Below the pieces are notes generated by a model. That model ran no database searches, was not told where the DNA came from, and worked only from the letters and a program-made list of their open reading frames with translations. A DNA stretch of 64,000 bases from NCBI RefSeq assembly GCF_002224675.1, contig NZ_NMPZ01000001.1, forward strand, positions 124,001-188,000, given 5' to 3'. Below, one piece after another: positions 41,267 to 51,400 of the stretch (position 1 is its first letter; every line of letters starts with the position of its first letter). The DNA is from Segatella copri. GTDB taxonomy: Bacteria > Bacteroidota > Bacteroidia > Bacteroidales > Bacteroidaceae. Both the position numbers and the translations under genes were made by a program.

Positions 41267-42130
41267 ATGAAATTAAATCTTACTAAGCCTCTGATCGTGT
41301 TCGACCTAGAGACTACCGGTCTTGACATGGTAAAAGACAGAATCATCCAGATCTCCTATATCAAGGTGTATCCAGATGGAACAGAGGTTCGTAAAAACCA
41401 GTTTGTCAATCCAGAGAAGCCAATCCCTGAAGAGGTGGTTGCTCTTACAGGTATCAGCAATGATGATGTGAAGGATGCACCAACTTTCAAGCAGTTGGCG
41501 GCTACCTTCAACCAGGAGTTCTCCGGTTGTGATTTTGCTGGCTATAACTCCAATCATTTCGATGTACCTATGCTTGCAGAGGAATTCCTGCGTGCAGGCA
41601 TCGATTTCGATTTCTCTAAGTGTCGCCTCATTGATGCCCAGAACATCTTTATGAAGATGGAGCGTCGCAACCTGGCTGCTGCCTACAAGTTCTATTGCGG
41701 CAGAAAGATGGAGGAAGACTTCGAGGCACACCGTGCCGACCAGGATACCGAGGCTACCTATTGCGTGCTGAAAGGCGAGCTGGACCGTTATGCCCCTGGT
41801 GTTCAGGAGGAAGCCGACCGTGTGCTCAATAATGACATGGACGAGCTTGCTGAGTTCTCCAAGCGCAACGACAATGTAGATTTTGCCGGCCGCATAGTCT
41901 GGCAGGAGTTGAAGGATGCCGACGGCAATGTGATACTCGACGAAAAGGGCAATCCTCGCAAGCACGAGGTATTCAACTTCGGCAAGTACAAAGGATGGGA
42001 TGTGGCAGAGATTCTGACCAAGGATCCTGGTTACTTCACCTGGGTATTGGGAAGCGATTTCACCAACAATACCAAGCAGGTACTCACCCGTATCCGTCTG
42101 CGCGAGTTCAACAAGAGAATGGGAAAATAA
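41267..42130 (+). CDS. DEDDh 3'-5' exonuclease (DnaQ-like, 287 aa)
   Basis: Exonuclease motifs: ExoI IVFDLETTGLD, ExoII GYNSNHFDVPML, and ExoIII with His and Asp in EAHRADQDTEA. The catalytic domain covers about residues 1-180; the C-terminal 100 residues (VFNFGKYKGWDVAEILTKDP) resemble the exodeoxyribonuclease X C-terminal domain, seen in DnaQ-like proteins of Bacteroidetes. It follows dnaN by 64 bp and is 1 bp from coaBC. It may be the proofreading subunit or an ExoX-like repair nuclease; the linkage with dnaN supports a replication role. Confidence 0.9.
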   Translation: MKLNLTKPLIVFDLETTGLDMVKDRIIQISYIKVYPDGTEVRKNQFVNPEKPIPEEVVALTGISNDDVKDAPTFKQLAATFNQEFSGCDFAGYNSNHFDVPMLAEEFLRAGIDFDFSKCRLIDAQNIFMKMERRNLAAAYKFYCGRKMEEDFEAHRADQDTEATYCVLKGELDRYAPGVQEEADRVLNNDMDELAEFSKRNDNVDFAGRIVWQELKDADGNVILDEKGNPRKHEVFNFGKYKGWDVAEILTKDPGYFTWVLGSDFTNNTKQVLTRIRLREFNKRMGK

Positions 42131-42131
42131 T

Positions 42132-43376
42132 ATGTTAAAAGGAAAGAAAATCGTATTGGGCATTACGGGTTCCATTGCAGCCTACAAGTCATGTCTTATC
42201 ATCCGTGGTCTCATCAAGAAGGGAGCTGAGGTACAGGTGGTCATTACGCCTGCCGGTAAGGAGTTCATTACCCCTATCACTCTCTCGGCGCTGACCCACA
42301 AGCCTGTGGTAAGCGAGTTCTTCTCACAGCGTGATGGTACCTGGAATTCGCACGTGGATCTCGGTCTCTGGGCGGATGCGATGGTCATTGCACCATGTAC
42401 GGCATCTACCATGGGCAAGATGGCGCATGGCATTGCAGACAACATGCTCATCACCACCTATCTCTCCATGAAGGCACCAGTCTTCATTGCTCCTGCCATG
42501 GACCTTGATATGTACAAGCATCCTTCTACCCAGGCTAACATGAAGACCCTTCTCGGCTATGGTAACCATATCATTGAGCCGGAAGTGGGATTCCTAGCTT
42601 CTGGATTAGAGGGAAAGGGACGCATGGAGGAACCGGATGTCATCGTGAATTACCTGGACAGATACTTCAATATGATGGAGAGTGCCGATGAGGTTGCTGA
42701 TGCAGAATCAGAGAACCAGAAGAATACGGAGAAAGACCTCTGCGGTAAGAAAGTGATGATTACAGCTGGACCGACCTACGAGAAGATAGACCCAGTGCGC
42801 TTCATCGGCAATTATTCTTCAGGAAAGATGGGATTCGCACTTGCCGAAGAATGTCTTCGCCGTGGTGCGGATGTTACTTTGGTGGCAGGTCCTGTTTCAT
42901 TAGACTGTAGTCCTGCTATCCACCGCATCAATGTGGAGAGCTGTGAGGAGATGTATCAGGCAGCCACAGCAGCCTTTGCTTCATCTGATGCTGCCATTCT
43001 CTGTGCAGCCGTAGCAGACTTCCGTCCTGCCAATGTAGCTGATAAGAAAATCAAGCGCGAAAAGGATGACCTGGAGTTGACACTGGTGCCTACCCATGAC
43101 ATCGCAGCAGCTTTGGGACAGATGAAACAAAAGAATCAGCGAATCGTAGCTTTCGCCCTGGAAACCAACGATGAAGAGAGTAATGCACAGAAGAAGAGAG
43201 TGAAGAAAAACGCCGACTTCATCGTGCTCAACTCTACCCGTAATCCGGGCACTACTTTCGGCACTGACGACAATCAGATTACCATCATCTCTGAAAAGGG
43301 AAAGAAAGAATATGAAAAGAAACCGAAGACTGAGGTGGCTCGCGACATCATTGACGAGCTGGCTCTCCTGTTTTAG
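42132..43376 (+). CDS. coaBC: Bifunctional phosphopantothenoylcysteine decarboxylase/synthase (414 aa)
   Basis: The N-terminal flavoprotein decarboxylase (CoaC) has the FMN loop ITGSIAAYKS and the active-site His in WNSHVDLGLWAD. The C-terminal synthetase (CoaB) starts near residue 200 (GKKVMITAGPTYEKIDPVRF, IGNYSSGKMGFALAEE). Together they turn 4'-phosphopantothenate, Cys and CTP into 4'-phosphopantetheine for CoA. The loop that carries the catalytic Cys in E. coli (ACGDVGPGRM) reads LASGLEGKGRM here. The gene starts 1 bp after the exonuclease stop and overlaps DUF4835 by 65 bp. Confidence 0.95.
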   Translation: MLKGKKIVLGITGSIAAYKSCLIIRGLIKKGAEVQVVITPAGKEFITPITLSALTHKPVVSEFFSQRDGTWNSHVDLGLWADAMVIAPCTASTMGKMAHGIADNMLITTYLSMKAPVFIAPAMDLDMYKHPSTQANMKTLLGYGNHIIEPEVGFLASGLEGKGRMEEPDVIVNYLDRYFNMMESADEVADAESENQKNTEKDLCGKKVMITAGPTYEKIDPVRFIGNYSSGKMGFALAEECLRRGADVTLVAGPVSLDCSPAIHRINVESCEEMYQAATAAFASSDAAILCAAVADFRPANVADKKIKREKDDLELTLVPTHDIAAALGQMKQKNQRIVAFALETNDEESNAQKKRVKKNADFIVLNSTRNPGTTFGTDDNQITIISEKGKKEYEKKPKTEVARDIIDELALLF

Positions 43377-44277
43377 TCCGGTATCTTTAGCTGGTGGCCT
43401 CCTGTGCTGCAGTCCTTCTACGATTTCAGCACAGGAGCTGCAAGCTAAGATTACCATCAACCATGCCCAGATTTCGGGCACGGAGAAAGGCGTATTCGAC
43501 AATCTGCAACAGACCTTGCAGCAATTCGTCAACAATCGCCAATGGACTCATCTTCAGTTTCAGAAGAACGAACGCATCATCTGCAACTTCAATATCACCG
43601 TCACCAAGTATGACAGAGACCAGAATCTCTTTACCTGCAAGGCGCTGATACAGGCCAATCGCCCCGTCTTCAATTCGGCATACACCTCCACCTTATATAA
43701 TAATGTGGACGATAACTTCACGTTTCGTTTTGCAGAATACGACCAGTTGGAGTTCAATGAGCAGCAGATAGACAATCAGCTTACAGCTCTCTTTGCCTAT
43801 TATGCATATCTTATCATCGGCATCGATCTGGATAGTTTTGCACCCAAAGGTGGTGAAGACATCCTGCAGCGCTGCATGAATCTGACAAACAATGCCCAGA
43901 ATCTGGATTATCCCGGATGGAAGGCTTTCTCTGATGACCGTAACCGATATGCCATCATCTCAGACTATCTGGATGGAGCGTTGGAACCCTTCAGACAGTT
44001 GCAGTATGACTACTATCGGAAAGGACTCGACGAGATGGCGAATAATGCGGAAAGAGGTCGTACCGAGATAACCGCAGCCCTGGAAACAGGACTGAAGAAG
44101 GCGAAGGAAAACCGCCCGCTCAGTTTGTTGCCACAGATATGGACTGATTTTAAGAAGGATGAACTTGCCAACATCTATCGCGGCAAAGGAACCCAAAAGG
44201 AAAAGGAGAGCATCTATGAACTCCTCTTCTCCATCAATCCTTCACAGAATAAATATTGGGATCTGGTCAAGGAATAA
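43312..44277 (+). CDS. DUF4835 family secreted protein (321 aa)
   Basis: An N-terminal signal peptide (about residues 1-41, ending SPSTISAQ) is encoded entirely within or just past the 3' end of coaBC, in another frame. The mature part (ELQAKITINHAQISGTEKGV, then NRQWTHLQFQKNERIICNFN) matches DUF4835, a Bacteroidetes family consistently placed between coaBC and recN. Predicted periplasmic; role unknown. ATG 43312 is the only start that gives a signal peptide, so the 65-bp overlap seems real. Confidence 0.88.
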   Translation: MKRNRRLRWLATSLTSWLSCFSPVSLAGGLLCCSPSTISAQELQAKITINHAQISGTEKGVFDNLQQTLQQFVNNRQWTHLQFQKNERIICNFNITVTKYDRDQNLFTCKALIQANRPVFNSAYTSTLYNNVDDNFTFRFAEYDQLEFNEQQIDNQLTALFAYYAYLIIGIDLDSFAPKGGEDILQRCMNLTNNAQNLDYPGWKAFSDDRNRYAIISDYLDGALEPFRQLQYDYYRKGLDEMANNAERGRTEITAALETGLKKAKENRPLSLLPQIWTDFKKDELANIYRGKGTQKEKESIYELLFSINPSQNKYWDLVKE

Positions 44278-44407
44278 TCTTTCAGGAATCATCTGTCTGG
44301 ATAGATTTTTCAGGTTGGAATCTTCATGAGAGCATCTTCCAGAACAGAAGCTTCTGATAATCAGAATCAGCTTTCCCTTTATATCTTTATCAAAAAGTAG
44401 AATAAAT

Positions 44408-46066
44408 ATGCTCAAGCAATTATATATCAAGAACTTCACGCTCATCGACGAGCTGAACATCTCTCTCTATCCTGGCTTCTCCGTCATCACGGGTGAGACA
44501 GGAGCAGGAAAGAGTATCATCCTCGGTGCCATCGGACTGCTTCTGGGTAACCGTGCCGACAGCAAGGCGATCAAGGCAGGAAGAGACCGTTGCGTGATAG
44601 AGGCTCACTTCGATCTCTCCAGATATGGTATGCAGAAATTCTTCGATGATAACGACATCGACTATGATGCCGATGATACAATCATCCGAAGAGAGTTGAC
44701 TGCAGCCGGCAAGAGCCGTGCCTTCATCAATGACACCCCGGTGCCTCTCACCCGTATGAGAGAATTGGGAGAGCAACTCGTGGATATCCATTCGCAGCAT
44801 CAGAATCTTCTTCTGCAGAAAGAAGACTTCCAGTTGAATGTGGTGGATATCATCGCTCAGGATGCCGACCAGCTCAAGGTTTACCAAAAGGAGTATTATG
44901 CCTATCGCAAAGCCAAGGAACTTCTGGAAGAGCTGAAAGCCGAAATTGCCAAGAACCGTGAGAACGAGGAGTTTATGCGCTTCCAGCATAAAGAGCTGGA
45001 TGATGCAAATCTACAGGAAGGCGAATTGGAACAGCTGGAACAGGAAGCTGAAACCCTGAGCCATTCGGAGGATATCAAGACCGCTCTCTTCGAAGCAGAC
45101 AATGCGCTTTCTGGAGAAGACGACAGCATACTTGACAAACTGAAGAACGCCACTCATCAACTGGAAAATATCTGTGATGTCTATCCAAGCATGGCTGATG
45201 TGGCGGGCAGAATGCAGAGCAGCTATATCGAACTGAAGGACATCGCACAGGAAATCAGCAGTAGTGTAGATCACGTGGAATTCGATCCTAACCGATTGGA
45301 TGCCATCAATACCCGTCTGGACAAACTCTACACCTTGCAGCAGAAGTTCCATGTGGAAACGGTGACTGAACTCATTGCTACCCGTGACCGCATAGCAGAA
45401 CAGCTTTCGCATATCGATAATGGCGATGAAGACATCGAAGAGAAGGAAAAAGAAGTTGCAGCTCTCCTTGCCAAGGCTAAAAAGCAAGCTGCCCTACTCA
45501 CTTCCATCCGTCAGAAATCAGCAAAGGCCATCGAAAAAGAGATGAAGGGCAGACTCATCCCGCTGGGCATTCCGAATGTGAGATTCGAGATTGCCTTCGC
45601 AGATAAACCACTGTCTGGAAATGGTGCCGATAAGGTCAGCTTCCTCTTCAGTGCCAACAAGAGTACCCAGCTACAGCCTGTCAGTCAGGTAGCTTCGGGT
45701 GGTGAGATTGCTCGTGTAATGCTCTCGCTGAAGGCTATGATCAGTGGAGCCGTGAAGTTGCCAACTATCATCTTTGATGAAATTGATACCGGTGTAAGCG
45801 GAAAGATAGCTGAAAAGATGGCAGATATCATGGAAGAAATGGGACTCCAGAACCGACAGGTACTCTCCATCACTCATCTGCCACAGATTGCTGCCAAGGG
45901 TAGCCATCATTACAAGGTGTTGAAGGAGGAAACCGAGAATGGAACCATCTCGCACATGAAAGAACTCAACAACCAGGAACGCATTGAGGAAATTGCCCAG
46001 ATGCTCAGTGGCAGTGACATCACGCAGGCAGCTCTTGCCAATGCCAAAGAATTATTGAGAATATGA
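44408..46066 (+). CDS. recN: DNA repair protein RecN (552 aa)
   Basis: SMC-like ATPase. MLKQLYIKNFTLIDELNISL and Walker A ITGETGAGKSIILGAI lie at the N-terminus, with long coiled coils at about 155-230 and 265-380. The signature is VASGGEIARVMLSLKAM, followed by Walker B PTIIFDEIDTGVSG and the D-loop/H-loop region SITHLPQIAAKG. It acts in double-strand break repair. It is 130 bp after DUF4835 and overlaps the next gene by 4 bp (ATGA). Confidence 0.96.
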   Translation: MLKQLYIKNFTLIDELNISLYPGFSVITGETGAGKSIILGAIGLLLGNRADSKAIKAGRDRCVIEAHFDLSRYGMQKFFDDNDIDYDADDTIIRRELTAAGKSRAFINDTPVPLTRMRELGEQLVDIHSQHQNLLLQKEDFQLNVVDIIAQDADQLKVYQKEYYAYRKAKELLEELKAEIAKNRENEEFMRFQHKELDDANLQEGELEQLEQEAETLSHSEDIKTALFEADNALSGEDDSILDKLKNATHQLENICDVYPSMADVAGRMQSSYIELKDIAQEISSSVDHVEFDPNRLDAINTRLDKLYTLQQKFHVETVTELIATRDRIAEQLSHIDNGDEDIEEKEKEVAALLAKAKKQAALLTSIRQKSAKAIEKEMKGRLIPLGIPNVRFEIAFADKPLSGNGADKVSFLFSANKSTQLQPVSQVASGGEIARVMLSLKAMISGAVKLPTIIFDEIDTGVSGKIAEKMADIMEEMGLQNRQVLSITHLPQIAAKGSHHYKVLKEETENGTISHMKELNNQERIEEIAQMLSGSDITQAALANAKELLRI

Positions 46067-47712
46067 AAAGAATAAATATGATACTGATGGGACTGATGCT
46101 GGGTGCATCATCCCTCTTCGCTCAGCCAGGCTCTGTACAGAAAGCCGCCAAGAGCGTATTTACACTCACCACCTTCAACAAGGATGGTAACATCATCTCT
46201 TCTACACAAGGTGTATTTATTGATAACAAGGGAACGGCTATCGGTACCTTCAAACCGTTTATCGGTGCTGTGAAGGCTACCATTGTGGATGCCAGCGGAA
46301 AGTCGATGGACGTGGATGCCATCCTCGGTGCCGATGAACTTTACGATGTGGCTAAGTTCAGGGTACTGGGTAATACCACGGCTGCCAACATTGCTACGGC
46401 AGAATCACCTGCGGGCAGCAAGGTCTGGCTCGTACCTTATTCTATCAAGAAGTCACCTTTCCAGCAGGAGGATATCGCAAGCGTTGAGAAGTTTAAGGAA
46501 ACTTACAATTACTACATCTTCTCCAACACCGTACCGGACAATGCAGTGGGTTGCCCATTCGTCAACAAAAGCGGTCAGGTGATTGGTATCATGCATAGCA
46601 ATGGTCAGGTAACTGCCATTGATGCCAACTATGCCAAGGAGTTGAAGGTGACGGGTCTTTCTACACTGGATGCAGCCCTTCGCCAAACAGGCATCCGTAC
46701 TGCTCTTCCTGATACCGAACAGGAGGCGATTACGATGATGACGCTCAATAAGTCTCAAGTGTCCCGCGACATCTATGACAAGTATGCAGATGAGTTTATG
46801 GCAAAGTTCCCAGCTTCAGCATTCGGCTATAAGGAAAAAGCAACTCTTCTTGTAGATAAGAACGAGTTTGCCGAGGCAGCCAAATGTATGGAAGATGGAA
46901 TCAAGAAATCTTCAGCCAAGGATGAAGCCCACTCCAATTATTCTGATGTCATCTATCAGAAACTGATTTATAAGGGTGATTCAGCCTATACAGCCTGGAC
47001 TTACGACAAGGCGATAGAAGAGGCACAGAAGGCATACGCCATCAATGCCAATCCTGTATATCAGCATCAGGAGGCACGTATCATCTTTACCAAGGGTGAT
47101 TACCAGAAGGCATACGATATGTTCATTGCCCTGACCAAGACTTCAGTCAAGAACTCGGAAATCTTCCTGGAGGCAGCTCAGGCTAAGATTCAGCTCAAGG
47201 CTCCAGCTACAGAGATCAAGGTCTTGCTGGACAGTGCAGTCAATGAGGCTAAGAACTCGGGCACCATGGCTGGTCCTTACTATCTGGCTCGTGGTGATTT
47301 CCAGGCGGAACAGGGAGAGTATCGTAGTGCTATAGCCGACTACAATATGTATGATTCTATTGTCCGTCCTGTTAATCCTGCATTTTTCTATGCAAGATAC
47401 AAGGCTGAAACCAAGTTGCGCATGTGGCAGCCAGCGCTGATTGATATTGCCCGTACCTGCTACCTCGCTCCTAATGAGCCTACTTATTTTGCAGAATGGG
47501 CTAGTCTTGACTTGCGAGTGAAGCGATATGCAGAAGGCATCAGTGCAGCCAAGCATTGCATAGAGATTGCTCCAGAATATGCCGATGGCTATCTCCTCCT
47601 CGGTTTGCTCCAGATGGAGAACAAGCAGAAGGAAGAGGCTCGCAAGAACCTGGAAAAAGCAAAGGAACTGGGTGATACCCGTGCTGAGGGTTATCTCAAG
47701 AAACTGAAATAA
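46063..47712 (+). CDS. Exported pseudoprotease-TPR protein (549 aa)
   Basis: Signal peptide MKRINMILMGLMLGASSLFA. Residues 25-205 have a trypsin-like fold pattern (SVFTLTTFNKDGNIISSTQG, ADELYDVAKFRVLG, GCPFVNKSGQVIGIMHSNGQ). The His that should follow the GV-ID turn is missing (GTAIGTFKPF) and the GDSGGP-type loop reads DNAVGCPF, so the Ser is absent; only the Asp position (YDVAKFRV) is kept. From about 230 to the end are TPR-like helices. It overlaps recN by 4 bp. Probably a non-catalytic periplasmic binding protein. Confidence 0.75.
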   Translation: MKRINMILMGLMLGASSLFAQPGSVQKAAKSVFTLTTFNKDGNIISSTQGVFIDNKGTAIGTFKPFIGAVKATIVDASGKSMDVDAILGADELYDVAKFRVLGNTTAANIATAESPAGSKVWLVPYSIKKSPFQQEDIASVEKFKETYNYYIFSNTVPDNAVGCPFVNKSGQVIGIMHSNGQVTAIDANYAKELKVTGLSTLDAALRQTGIRTALPDTEQEAITMMTLNKSQVSRDIYDKYADEFMAKFPASAFGYKEKATLLVDKNEFAEAAKCMEDGIKKSSAKDEAHSNYSDVIYQKLIYKGDSAYTAWTYDKAIEEAQKAYAINANPVYQHQEARIIFTKGDYQKAYDMFIALTKTSVKNSEIFLEAAQAKIQLKAPATEIKVLLDSAVNEAKNSGTMAGPYYLARGDFQAEQGEYRSAIADYNMYDSIVRPVNPAFFYARYKAETKLRMWQPALIDIARTCYLAPNEPTYFAEWASLDLRVKRYAEGISAAKHCIEIAPEYADGYLLLGLLQMENKQKEEARKNLEKAKELGDTRAEGYLKKLK

Positions 47713-47790
47713 TCAGATTAATTGAAATAACAAAATTGAAGGTGGTAATAATTGCACTTTCAAACGCCCTGAAAGGGCAAAAGCTCATAG

Positions 47791-47830
47791 GAGGGTGTGT
47801 CAAAAGTCCAAGACACACCCTCTTCTTCGT
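47791..47830 (+). terminator. Terminator after recN/TPR operon
   Basis: GAGGGTGTGTC/GACACACCCTC with a 10-nt loop (47791-47822) followed by TTCTTCGTTTC. Confidence 0.75.
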
Positions 47831-47839
47831 TTCTTCAAG

Positions 47840-48130
47840 AACGCAAGCCCGCTAGGCGTCTCGGAGAATTTGAACACCGCCCCCGCTAGGCGTCTCGCCG
47901 GATTTGCAATCCGGCGTTAAAAAATGTCCTAACCTATTTAGGCTCTGCGGATTTGCAATCCGCAGCAAAGGAGTATGCTTTTCCTTTTGTTGGGGGATTA
48001 CAAATCCCCCAGTTTTAATAGGTCGAACCTTTTTTACGGCGGATTGCAAATCCGCCGGGACGCCTAGCGGGATTCATACATCCCCAGGGCGTTGCCCTGG
48101 GCTAGGAGCTTTTGGGCCTTCAGCCCGTTC
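47840..48130. repeat. Dispersed palindromic repeat, copy B
   Basis: Same element as 10139-10330, here longer. It includes GCCGGATTTGCAATCCGGC (47897-47915, perfect dyad), GCGGATTTGCAATCCGC, GGGGGATTACAAATCCCCC and GGCGGATTGCAAATCCGCC, then CCCAGGGCGTTGCCCTGGG and GGGCT...AGCCC (48099-48126). The 5' part has the GCTAGGCGTC unit twice. A decayed third copy is at 54110-54175. Confidence 0.8.
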
Positions 48131-48160
48131 TTAAGCCACAAGTGAAAGTTCTATAAAACA

Positions 48161-48194
48161 AAAAGTGGATTAACCTTTCGATTAATCCACTTTT
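48161..48194. terminator. Hairpin between repeat and tRNA-Arg
   Basis: AAAAGTGGATTAA/TTAATCCACTTTT, a 13-bp perfect stem that begins one base beyond the tRNA 3' end on the minus strand. Confidence 0.8.
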
Positions 48195-48195
48195 G

Positions 48196-48270
48196 TGATT
48201 CCGTTGGGGTTCGAACCCAAGACCCACAGCTTAGAAGGCTGTTGCTCTAATCCAACTGAGCTACGGAACC
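48196..48270 (-). tRNA. tRNA-Arg(TCT)
   Basis: On the minus strand: acceptor GGTTCCG pairs with CGGAATC (one G.T), D arm GCTCAGTTGGATTAGAGC, anticodon loop CTTCTAA (anticodon TCT), T arm GGGTTCGAACCCC. 75 nt including the discriminator A; CCA is not encoded. Confidence 0.95.
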
Positions 48271-48297
48271 AACGCTGCTAATTTTCATTAGCGAGTG

Positions 48298-48328
48298 CAA
48301 AGGTAATACTTTTTTGCGAAACTACCAA
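48298..48328 (-). promoter_or_regulatory. tRNA-Arg promoter
   Basis: On the minus strand: TTG (48326-48328), 20-bp spacer, TACCTTTG (48298-48305), 28 bp before the tRNA. Confidence 0.7.
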
Positions 48329-48356
48329 ATTTTCCCGCATCTTTTTTACAATAAAA

Positions 48357-48411
48357 CCGAATATTATGCAACTTTTCTCCTTCTATGAATTGAAAAGCGC
48401 ATAATATTCGG
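48357..48411 (-). terminator. Terminator after GH2 gene
   Basis: CCGAATATTATGC (48357-48369) pairs with GCATAATATTCGG (48399-48411), extended by ACTTTTC/GAAAAG; on the minus strand it is followed by TTTTATTG. Confidence 0.75.
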
Positions 48412-48462
48412 TATTCCTCATTCTTTTATGCATCAAAAAGAATGAATATCATCTTCTACTTA

Positions 48463-51400
48463 CTATTCAGTAATCAGTGTAAACTCTGAACCTGAAGCAT
48501 AATCCTGACCATTCTGCTCATTCAATGCACGCAGACGGAAGTAGCGAGCCTTGACAGGCTTGTTCAACATCACCTTCTGCAGCTTGGCTGTCTTCTCAAA
48601 ATGACCCTTCAGGATTGGCTCACCCCAAGTCTTGTTGTCGTTGCTGACGTAGATTTCATAATCCTTGATGCAACCATTCAGAGAACCATCCTGGCGTGCC
48701 AGATAAGTAAAGCCCTTGATGACCTTCTGCTTGCCAGCATCGAAGTCAACCCAGTGAGGATACTTAGCCAATGTAATGGAATACATCGTATGCCAGAATG
48801 TAGAAGGATCGCCATCTACCAAGTAGGCAGCATCACCCTCGTCTGGCTCCTGACTGGAAGCAAAGGCAATCTGAAGATTAGATGTCTGCTGATTCTGCTG
48901 CATCTTCTTCATAACCTCCTTCATCATTTCACGACCGGTAGCTGAAACCTTCACGATATTTCCAAGCTCTGACTTCACCGCTGGACGGATGATGAATCCG
49001 AATGTGGTAGGAGTACTGCGTACCTGATCTGGTGTCAAAGGACCACCCTGTCCACAGCTGGCACCGCCCAATCCTGTAACCTTTGCATCGAGGTGCAAGT
49101 GAGTACCGCTGCTCTTTGGCAACTGATATGGATGTGCTGCCAAAGTCAACTCCTGCTGACTCCAAGGCAATGCTGAGGCAGACATAGTACTGTCAGAGAT
49201 GAATACTACACCCTGCTGGCTGTCGTTGGTAACGGCACACCAACGAACCTCCTCGCGGTTGCCCTGTGCCTGTGGCTTAGGAAGCATGATGCCCTGCTCT
49301 GCTACCGGACTGTGGTACCAACCGATAAACTGGCTGGTCTTGCGGTCGTTGTAGTTGTTGACAGGTCCACGTCCATAATAATCATACTGATTCAACTCGC
49401 TTGGCAATACCATAGAATAGCCGATACGAGGCAAAATGACCTTAGAACGATTAGCACCGATGGCACTCTGCATCTCGATAGAACCATCCTTATAGATAGT
49501 ATAAATCTGGCGTGAAGTGAACTTCAGGTCAGCATCTGTCAAGGCATGCTTGTTCTTCTCGAAGTTATAGCAAGACTCTGGGTCACGGTCGCGGTTGCTG
49601 TAATTCACATCGCATCCCTCCTTACCCTGACTCTCTACAGTAAAGTCGAGCTGGTAAGTACCATCCTTCTTGGCTGTATAGTTCCAGTTCTTCACTACAT
49701 GCTGCAGGTCGTACAGACCATTCTTGAACCATGCATTGTGGTATCCGATACCGGCATCGTTGTCTGTAGGAGCACGATATGCATCGAGTTTAGGACCATT
49801 GCCATCCTTGATGATATCCTGACTGCCATACTTCAGGCTATAGATAGCACCGGTATTCAGGTCGAATGCCACCTGGAAATTGCCACCAATGATGTTGGCA
49901 CGCTTAGCCGCCTTATCTACCGAAAGCTTCATCGCCTTACCGTTCTTGGCAACAGTAGCGATAGAAGGAGCAGCCACATCAGCGCCCTTCACTCTCAACT
50001 GCTCTTCCATCTGCGGATAACCCTTGGCAGCCCACGGCATATCCTTACCCAGAAGGAACTGGACTGTTACGAAGTACTCGCTCTTTGGATCGAGGCTTGC
50101 ATAATCGTATGGCAAGGTATAGAAGCCCTTCTCGCGAGGACCCACGATATTCTTGGCACCCTGCAATGGCTGATTCTTTGAAATGCAGACGCCATCCTTA
50201 TAGAGAGACCATACAATCTGATAATTCTTGAGAGGCTCGAAGTAGTTCTTGTTGAAGATTTCAATCTGTCCCTGCTTCATATCTACAGCCTTTACGCCTA
50301 CATTCTGATAAACCTTCTTTACCTCATAGTACTGAGCCTTAGGTGAGAAGTCTGGGCGAAGGATACCATTCATACAGAACATACCATCGTTTGGCTTGTT
50401 GTCCTTACCGAAGTCACCACCGTATGCCCAGTAGGTCTGTCCGGTTACAGGATCCTGCTTATTAAGGGCCTGGTCAACCCAGTCCCAGATAGCTCCACCC
50501 ATGAAGAAGTTGGTGCTCTCGATGGCATCCCAGTAATCAATCAGGTTACCGCAGGCATTACCCATAGAGTGAGCATACTCAGAGATGTGGAACGGATACT
50601 TCAGCTTGTACTTGCCCTGTACGGCTCCCTGAACCCAGGCGATGGAAGGATACTGGTTAGAACCCATATCCACGATATCATTGTTGCGCTCATACTGAAC
50701 TGGGCGGCTGGTATCATAAGCCTTGATGGCATTATAGCAATCTACGAAAGTCTTGCCAGGACCAGCCTCGTTACCCAAACTCCAGATTACTACAGAAGGA
50801 TGATTCACGGTAGCGTGTACCATCTCCATGTTTCTGGCGATATGAGCGTTGCGGAACTCAGGTACATGAGAAAGACTCTGCTTGCCATAGTAGTACTCAT
50901 GGCTCTCGAGGTTAGCTTCATCCTCCAGATAGATACCATACTTATCGCAGAGATAATACCAGTAAGGTGCATCAGGATAGTGGCAGTTGCGCACATGGTT
51001 GATGTTTCCTCGCTTCATCAGGAAGATTTCATTCTCCATCTGCTCGCGGGTAGCAGTATGACCTAACAGTGTATTGTTCTCATGACGGTTGACACCCTTC
51101 AGCTTGATAGGCTGTCCGTTGAGATAGTAATATCTTCCAGCCAATCCGAACTCATCCTTCTCGGCAGGAGTCTCCTTGATTTCCACCTTTCTGAAGCCCA
51201 CGATGGTAGAGAAGGTCTGAACCGTTCTGCCCTTGGCATCCTTCAATTCTCCTACCAGTGTATAACGGTAAGGAGCTTCTGCACTCCAGAGCTTCACCTT
51301 GTTGGCAGCATCGAGCGTAGTCTCCAGAACAATCTCGCCCTTGGAATTCAGTTTTCCTACGAGAGGAGTAGAAGCTGTAACGCCTTCCATCAGATCATTG

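Noticed and set aside
41306..42175. 289-codon minus-strand ORF opposite the exonuclease gene
   Set aside because: Antisense shadow of a clear DEDDh exonuclease; no start signal.
48196..48270. Integration site (att) at tRNA-Arg
   Set aside because: The dispersed repeat lies next to the tRNA, but there is no repeated tRNA 3' end and no integrase gene in the window.
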